From Apiosordaria backusii (Eukaryota > Ascomycota > Sordariomycetes > Sordariales > Lasiosphaeriaceae), in NCBI GenBank assembly GCA_030549205.1, contig JAUKTV010000013.1, forward strand, positions 496,001 to 560,000: a stretch of DNA of 64,000 nucleotides, written 5' to 3'. Shown here one piece after another: positions 57,981 to 64,000 of this stretch (its first letter is position 1; each line of letters begins with the position of its first letter). Under the pieces are notes generated by a model that had not been told where the DNA came from, did not search any database, and was given only the letters and a program-made list of their open reading frames with translations. Both the position numbers and the translations under genes were made by a program.

Positions 57981-58767
57981 TCAGCTCCCCTCCTCTGCCC
58001 TCGTCTTCAACCCCCCCATCCACCCTTCGAACCCCTTTCCCACCCCCTCTCCCGCGGCCAGTTTCACGACTGGTGCCAGCAGTCCATAAAATGTCTCCCA
58101 GTTCCTGTACTCCGTTGCTTTGCCGTCGTCGACGTCAATAAACTCCTGGATTCTCTCACACCTGAGCATAAAGTCCGGCTGTGGGCCAACCTGGATCCAA
58201 CCCACCCTTTTCCCGATCACCTTCCCGGTGGTGCCGTCGACAATGTCCTCGAGAACGGAGACACGTTCTTGGGATTTGGTGGAGGGTTTGGAGTCCGGGG
58301 AGGGGTTGAAGTGCACGTCGAAGGTGAAGACGGTGCCGAGGTGGAATAGTTCTGGGGAGGTCACTGAGGGGGGCTGAGAATTGATTGTGGCGAGGCGGCA
58401 AAAGGGGTTCCAGGAGGGGTCTGTGTAGTGGTCAATTTTATGTGAAAAATTACAGGTAGAGGAATGGGTGAGGTTGATGAGATAGGCAGAGATGTGACCA
58501 TGAGGTGTGAGAGTCATTATCATCGTGGTTCAAATGAAAGATTATGACGTCACAATAAGATGAACGGGTGAGAACAAGACAAGACATACAATCTGCCGCG
58601 CTGCGGACGATATCAAGACATTTTGACGGGGGCGCGTTGATGCGGGTTGAGCTGGCGATTGTGAAGCTGCCGCCGGGACCATGAGTTGGGGTTGGGAGAG
58701 GGGCGGGGAGGATGGCAGCTTTGTCGGAGGGGAAGACTGTGTCGGGCGGGAGTGAGAATTGGGCCAT
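57981..58767 (-). CDS. SRPBCC / polyketide cyclase-dehydrase-like protein
   Basis: A START-like helix-grip protein that may bind a hydrophobic ligand; substrate unknown. The ATG at 58767 opens MAQFSLPPDTVFPSDKAAIL. Exons are 58767-58590 and 58420-57981 with a 169-nt intron (GTATGT...CACAG), giving 205 residues in frame. The junction yields IVRSAAD-YPSWNPFCR, the usual family pattern of a helix followed by a Tyr-Pro/Ser-Trp-Asn motif. Later strands are LFHLGTVFTFDVHFNP and IGKRVGWIQVGPQPDFML, and the C-terminal helix is TFYGLLAPVVKLAAGEGVGK. Convergent with the Dabb gene and divergent from the small 59481 gene. Confidence 0.83.
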
Positions 58768-59480
58768 TGTTGGAGAATGCAAGAGCCCGATGAGGCTCGG
58801 ATGTTTTTGCTCTGTTTGACGATGGAAGCGCGATAATGGTGGAGGTTGGAGGTGAGACGTTGGTCGAGATGCCAAGAAATGTAAGTTCATATTGGGGCGT
58901 AAACTCCCCACGTTGATTTGATGGTCACACATTGTGAGTTGCTCCGTGTGTTTGTTGCCCACCCGTAGTGACCATTCTGTTCATTTTTCCCTCAGCTGCT
59001 CCGGAGATGCTCTGAATTCTCTCATATGTGGGTGTGAGACATTGGGATGGATGCAGAAGCTAAACAATAGATCCCCGAACGCAATGTGACATATCAGATC
59101 CAGCATCCAACTCCACCCAGCATTTGGGCATCGGAAGCATCCCGAGCCGCAGCGGGATGGCCTGCAAAGGGCATGGCGTGGTGATGGCTCTCCTGTAGGT
59201 GACAAGCTAGCGACTTCACCTTCCAGCTGCCACTGGCTGTCAAGGGAGGGTACAGAGCGCCGTTGAGCCAGACGTAACAAATCCCAAAGGGAAACACCTC
59301 CAGTTTCCAGGCAAGACCGCTCCTGCATCGGACGCGGCCGTCGACCACTTAAGCTTTCTCTCACGGGAGCCCCGAGATTCTCTGCAAAATGCCCGTCTAA
59401 TCGTCCGTTTGTTCTACACACCATCTCGACCAGACAAACCACATCTTTACCAACCGTTACAACGCATCAACGCCATAAAG
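58768..59480. other. Divergent intergenic region
   Basis: A 0.71-kb spacer between the start codons of the SRPBCC gene (-) and the small 59481 gene (+), presumably with both promoters. A minus-strand open frame at 59442-58981 lacks an ATG at its start and any recognisable feature. Confidence 0.5.
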
Positions 59481-59928
59481 ATGAATCCTGACGACGCCTA
59501 TCCATCCGACGCCCTGGATCGTACACTGGTATGTTCAGAATTTCCTGATGTGTTGAATCAACATTATTTGACCGACGTACTCGCTGACTGGGTAAAAGAC
59601 TGGTCGACCATCATTTACCACGTCGCCGCGGCAGCAGAATGGCCATCGGGATAATGTTCCCATGCTAGACGCTCCGAAGCTTACGCCACAAGACCAAGAT
59701 GTTATCATAGAAGATATTTCGCCAGAGGGCAGCCACAGCCCCTCGATGGACGCCACGCCAGGAACACCTGGGTCCCCCAGCGCAGCCGCTTCTCCCAAAC
59801 CCCTTAAATCCCCAGTCTGGATACACATATCAGCGGCCAGTTCGAATTCAGCCACCTCCCCCCCCAGGTACCCCGATATGGATACACTGCTCAGCAACTG
59901 GCTTCAGGGCAACAACCTCTGGTGGTAG
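59481..59928 (+). CDS. Small two-exon gene, unknown function
   Basis: A candidate gene rebuilt by splicing. Exon 1 (59481-59528) codes MNPDDAYPSDALDRTL. A 109-nt intron (59529-59637) runs from GTATGT to GCAGCAG with a CTGACT branch-like site. Exon 2 (59638-59928) continues in frame. The product is 112 residues, acidic in the middle (DQDVIIEDISPEGS), then Ser/Pro-rich, ending DTLLSNWLQGNNLWW. No signal peptide or membrane segment. I do not recognise it. The alternative GCAG acceptor three bases earlier would add one residue. A non-coding transcript is also possible. Confidence 0.5.
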
Positions 59929-61294
59929 CCCCGTACCACCCACCAGTAGATAGACGTGCTCCCCCAATGCCACTCCCAGGGCAACGCGTGCATGCGTAAC
60001 CTTTCGCTAAAGCTTGGATGAAGCTGAAGGCAGAGAAGGTGTTAAGAATGGGGGTATGATTGGAAGAGTCTAGCAAAAAGGAGGGCGGGGGGCGGTTGGT
60101 TGATATCAAGATAGACAGGCAGACAAGTACTCGTATATCGAGGGGGTATCATCCACAACTTTTTTTTTTTTTTTTTTTTCATTCCACGAGTCAGCCATTT
60201 CTACACTGATAAACAATGCACAAAGGGGGAGGGGGGGGGTTGGTGGTGTAGCACAACACAACAGCACCACACACACTTAGACACGTAATCTTTCCACCAC
60301 CACGTATATAAGGTATCCGACCCTGATATCAGATTTCTGCTGTTCACACAGTCAGTCACCCTTGCACTTGAGACACGATCAAGTCATAGTCGAGGTTGGA
60401 CAAAAAGAAAGCCCACATTTTTTTCTTTGGACACTGGACACTGGTGAGGAAACCCGAGATAGAGTGCTGTTAGGTTCTGCTTTGGTCAGTGCTGTCTGGT
60501 GCTGTGCTGTGTGTCTACCACGTTACGCACATGCTATAGGATGTCTTAGGACCTCCCCTTTGTCTTGCTGGGGGGCTGTTGTTCACACTCCCTCCATCTT
60601 CTCATCCATCTAATTTTGTTAAATTTACTCTTTTCTCTCGATTGCTCCGATCAGGTCTGCTGCCCCCCGGTCTGCCTTGTCAGGAACGCTCATACCCCGC
60701 ACACATCCAGATGGCAACAAGGAAGGACAGATGGCAACAAGGGAGGACAGATGGTAACAAGGAAGGACAGGTGGCTACCACAAGGAAGCTGACTTTGCTC
60801 CAAAGACCAAACATGCAATGTCATTCCCTGCAATAACGTCTGACAGTGAAACACAGTTTAATGGCATATGCTAAAGTACACTAATAAACCAAAGCCCTCC
60901 CTCCATCCATCCACCTAGAAAGGCTGCCAAAAGAATAAATCCAAGCAAAAGTAAACTTCACGCCATCCCTCCCCCTTGATAGAATATAACACCCCCTGAT
61001 AGAATATAAAATGCCCCCCGATGTAAAAGACAAGAAATAAGCTCACCCAGTTCCAAGACTTGTAATGTACATAACCAAGCAGTAAATAAATAAACACCTA
61101 CTCCCACCAACCTTACTACCCACCACCCACCGCCTGGTAACGCCTGCTGGATGTAAACAAACGCTCGCTTCCATCCGTAGCAACCTTCAATCCTCCCCCT
61201 TTGATCCCCCCCCCCCAAAAAAAAAGGGTATTTCCCACCCTCTCCCAACCCAAAACCGCCAACACCAAGAACCAGAAACCCATCTCCACCATCC
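59929..61294. other. Intergenic region with simple repeats
   Basis: No gene is supported in this 1.37-kb spacer between convergent genes. It holds a T-run of about 20 at 60160-60179, a G-run near 60225-60240, a 20-bp minisatellite at 60711-60770 and two copies of a TGATAGAATATAA-containing unit at about 60977-61010. Confidence 0.55.
60711..60770. repeat. 20-bp minisatellite, three copies
   Basis: A 20-bp unit (ATGGCAACAAGGAAGGACAG) occurs three times in tandem at 60711-60730, 60731-60750 and 60751-60770 with one mismatch each in copies two and three; a degenerate fourth copy follows. No coding meaning is visible. Confidence 0.9.
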
Positions 61295-63325
61295 TCACCG
61301 CATCAAACTCCTAACACTACTCCCACTCTCCAACTCCACCTCCCTCCCCCTTTCCACCCTCCCCATCCTCCCCCCAACCTCCTCTCCTGATGCCCCTCCA
61401 TAACCTCCACCACCGTCCTCTCCCCTTCCCCCCTTTCCTCCCCCCCTCCAAGTCCCCAGCGCAACAACAGCTCCCACAACCGCAACCCCCAAAAACCCCA
61501 TAAGCTGCTCCCCAAAAGCACCCACATAAACCCCAACCACCAGCTGCCTATCCTCCGCCTTCAACCCCAAAATCGCATACAAACTCCTATGCAAACTCTC
61601 CAACCCCCCCAGCCTGCCTCTCAACCCCGATTCCAACCGTTCATTCAGCAAAATCCCACACACCGCCAGCCCCAACGCACCTCCAAACACCCTCGCCTGC
61701 GCAACCGCCCCCTGCGCAGCAGCCAAATCGTCGTTTTTGGCTTCGATGGCAGCAATGATGGTGGCGCTGGCGAAGGATAAGCCAACTCCTAGCCCGTAGA
61801 CGGCTGTGAAAGCCAGCAACTGTCCCATGGAGAGGTAGTTTTGGTAGTGGGAGTCAAATCCCACCATTAAGCCCAGTCCAAGGACCTGGAGAACACTCCC
61901 AACGATGAGAGTGTGGGAAGTCAAGTCCTTTTTCTTTGAGACGAGACCACCAAGAAAACTCCCAAACGCACAACTCCCCAGCATAGGCAGTAAATGAACC
62001 CCCGCCCAGAGGGCAGAGTCAAAGTAGACAATCTGAAGCCGCTCGGGTATCTTAATCACGAGGGCAATATAAACGAAGCCCGACAGTAGCGTATTCCTAC
62101 CCCATATCGACCATCAGTCACCTTACTTTCAGAGAGGGAGGAAGAAAGGGGACTTACACCAAAACACATGCATACACCCTCCCCTTCACCAACCCCACCG
62201 GAAAAATTCCCTCAATCCTCACCTTCCCCGTCTGCTGCCCCCGGTACAAATACCGCTCCCACACCCCCAGAAAAACAAAACAAACCAGCGAAAACGCCAA
62301 CGACCATATTATGACCGGGCTGTCCCACTTCCAGACAAAACTCCCCGCTTCTTGGAGGGCAAACACCAACAAAATCGACGCTAGGGCCAAGAGGGTGTTG
62401 CCGATAAAGTCGATTTTGCCGAGTTTATGCCAGAAGCTCCCCATTTGGAGGGTGCTGTGTTGTTGATACTCTTCCTTCCGTGAGAGACTGGTGCTCTCTC
62501 GAGGCCAGAGGAATAATATCCCAGCAATGGATACAACCCCAAAAGGAAGACTACCCCATGTTAGCTAGTACACAGGTAAAAAAGGGGGAGGACTACACAA
62601 ACTTGATCCAAAAAACCCCCCTCCACCACCAACTCTCACTAATCCCCCTCCCATCACCGGCCCCAGCACAAAACTGACACTCAGCGTCACCCCCACCAAC
62701 CCTCCCACGACCTCCGGCCTAGCAGGTCCTTGCTCAACCAGACAAACCTGCGCAAGTGAATACAACCCCGACCCTCCCACTCCTTGCACTGCCCTTCCCG
62801 CAATCAACTGCGGCATCGAACTCGCCCAGCCGCACCAGACTGATCCGATGGTAAACAACACCCATGCTGATAGCAAGACGGCTTTACGGCCGTAGATATC
62901 GGATAGCTTGGAGAACCCAACGGCAAAGGACATGTATGTTAGCAAATAAGAGAGGATGGTCCAGGGTATGTCTTGGGTGTTTTGGAATTCGTGTGCGATC
63001 TTGACAAGAGCGGTGGAGACGATGGAGGTGTCGAGGCAGGAGAACATTAGTCCTAAGCAGATTCTGAGATGAAGGTTAGCTAGGGGGCAGCAAAGGGGTA
63101 AGGGGAAGGGAAGGGGACATGCATAAGTGTTAGGAGGACCTGGCGTATGGCTGGTTTCTTTGAGAGCGATGTTGATGACTTCTCCTCTTCAAACTCGAGT
63201 TGTTCGGTATTATTGGTCATCGTTATCGACGACGAGATAGAACTGGGCGATGCGCGGAGGTGGTCCTCGCCTGCCATGGAGGACAGGGAGGGGTTAGGAT
63301 ACGAGAGCGTCATTGTTGTTGTCAT
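61295..63325 (-). CDS. MFS drug:H+ antiporter, DHA2-like (14-TM type)
   Basis: A plasma-membrane exporter of small molecules by family; substrate unknown. The ATG is at 63325 (the open frame reaches 63367 without one). Exons: about 63325-63119, 63063-62603, 62550-62158 and 62096-61295. The introns at 62602-62551 and 62157-62097 have GT...AG ends and joins giving WIN-LPFG and VYACVLV-NTLLSGF. Motif A is KLSDIYGRKAVL; the antiporter motif C is SVSFVLGPVMGGG; the first helix reads LMFSCLDTSIVSTALV. The frame breaks in a G-run near 62645-62650: one added G restores the path to GVFWIN. The first exon join is also unresolved: phases differ by one base with the ATG-CAT|GT donor and the TCTCAG acceptor at 63064. 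The hydrophilic N-terminus (about 60 residues) and Gly/Arg-rich tail are usual. Confidence 0.85.
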
Positions 63326-64000
63326 CGATAGCGTTTGTGAGTGGTGTTGTTGATGATGACAGTCCAAAAAAGAGAGTGTGTGGTGTCGTTGTTGTGCTGT
63401 GGTCTCCCTCCCGTAAACTGGCCAGGCGAGCCGGCTTAGCTTTCAGTTACTCCCCAAAACTTCAAGATACCCAAAAAAGAAAAGACCTCGGCAACAGTAA
63501 GGCCGGTGCGCAACGCAAGAATGAAAGGAAAGCCAGGAGTACAAAGTTGGGTTGTACTGGTTGGTCAAGTCTGGTCAGATGACGGAGTGAGTGAGTACCA
63601 GGCCCCAGTCTCCCAGTTCGATTCACCTGGGTAGTCGTACTTGCCCTCCCTCTCGCTCAAGGTGCACCCGCAAAGTTGCAGTCACGGTGCAAGTAAAGCA
63701 GCAACTAAAGACGAATGATGTTTGGTTGCAAAGGAAACACTTGGGAAAGAGGAGATCGGCCATCAAAAGCTAAAGAACTCTTCGTGGTTACCTTAAGTAA
63801 CAGCAATCCATTCTCAACGTTCACTTTCAACCACTGATTGCTGAGTTGGCTGACCACTTGACCAGACCGGCTCGCAGGAGACAGGCTTTTGCGAGCGGAG
63901 ATATGAGACAGGTTTGTATTTCTTGCAACGATCAAGAGACATCGAGAATATCCGCCTTGACCTGCAGTGTCTCTCTTTTCACTCTCGCCCGCGACAGCGA
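63326..64000. other. 5' flank of the MFS gene
   Basis: A spacer of 675 bp to the window edge, presumably the MFS promoter and leader. Open frames are short and featureless. No tRNA-like structure could be built around the GTTCGATTC at 63617. Confidence 0.5.

Noticed and set aside
58981..59442. Minus-strand open frame of 153 codons
   Set aside because: The first codon is GTG, no recognisable features, and it lies between two divergent genes.
63600..63660. tRNA-like GTTCGATTC
   Set aside because: The flanks do not form a cloverleaf and no A box was found at the right distance.

Overview
The window comes from the genome of a filamentous ascomycete, most likely a sordariomycete and plausibly Sordariales. 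The signs are short introns of about 50-170 nt with GT...AG ends and CTAAC/CTGAC-like branch sites, many single-gene transcription units with long spacers, poly-Gln and poly-Ser tracts, and typical Pezizomycotina gene families: NIMA kinase, DUF3433, a PAS-rich hybrid histidine kinase, and a GPI-type aspartyl protease. The species cannot be named from sequence alone.

Layout. 0-9 kb: an unnamed fungal protein (-), an ankyrin/double-BTB protein (-) and, divergent from it, the mitotic kinase NIMA (+). 8.3-29.2 kb: a very gene-poor stretch holding one gene I can support, a two-finger C2H2 transcription factor at 20.4-21.5 kb, with about 12 kb of apparently non-coding DNA before it and 7.7 kb after it. 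29-41 kb: a secreted SGNH/CE2-like esterase (-), a small BLOC-1-like coiled-coil protein (+), a DUF3433 multi-pass membrane protein (-) and D-arabinono-1,4-lactone oxidase (-). 41.8-50 kb: a 934-residue protein I cannot name (+), a GPI-type aspartyl protease (-) and SAICAR synthase (+). 51-64 kb: a 1509-residue cytosolic hybrid histidine kinase (+), a convergent pair (Dabb-domain protein + and SRPBCC/cyclase-like protein -), a small two-exon gene (+) and a 14-TM-type MFS transporter (-).

The genes look like independent housekeeping or regulatory loci. I see no biosynthetic cluster, virus or recognisable intact transposon. tRNA genes, rRNA genes and CRISPR arrays were not seen.

The most striking global pattern is that at least four genes, and probably six, have a reading frame broken by one base inside a run of G or C. 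Conserved protein sequence continues on the far side in another frame. Five of the six are fixed by one added G/C and one by one removed. The simplest explanation is homopolymer length errors in the assembly rather than real pseudogenes, so protein models here should not be taken straight from open reading frames.
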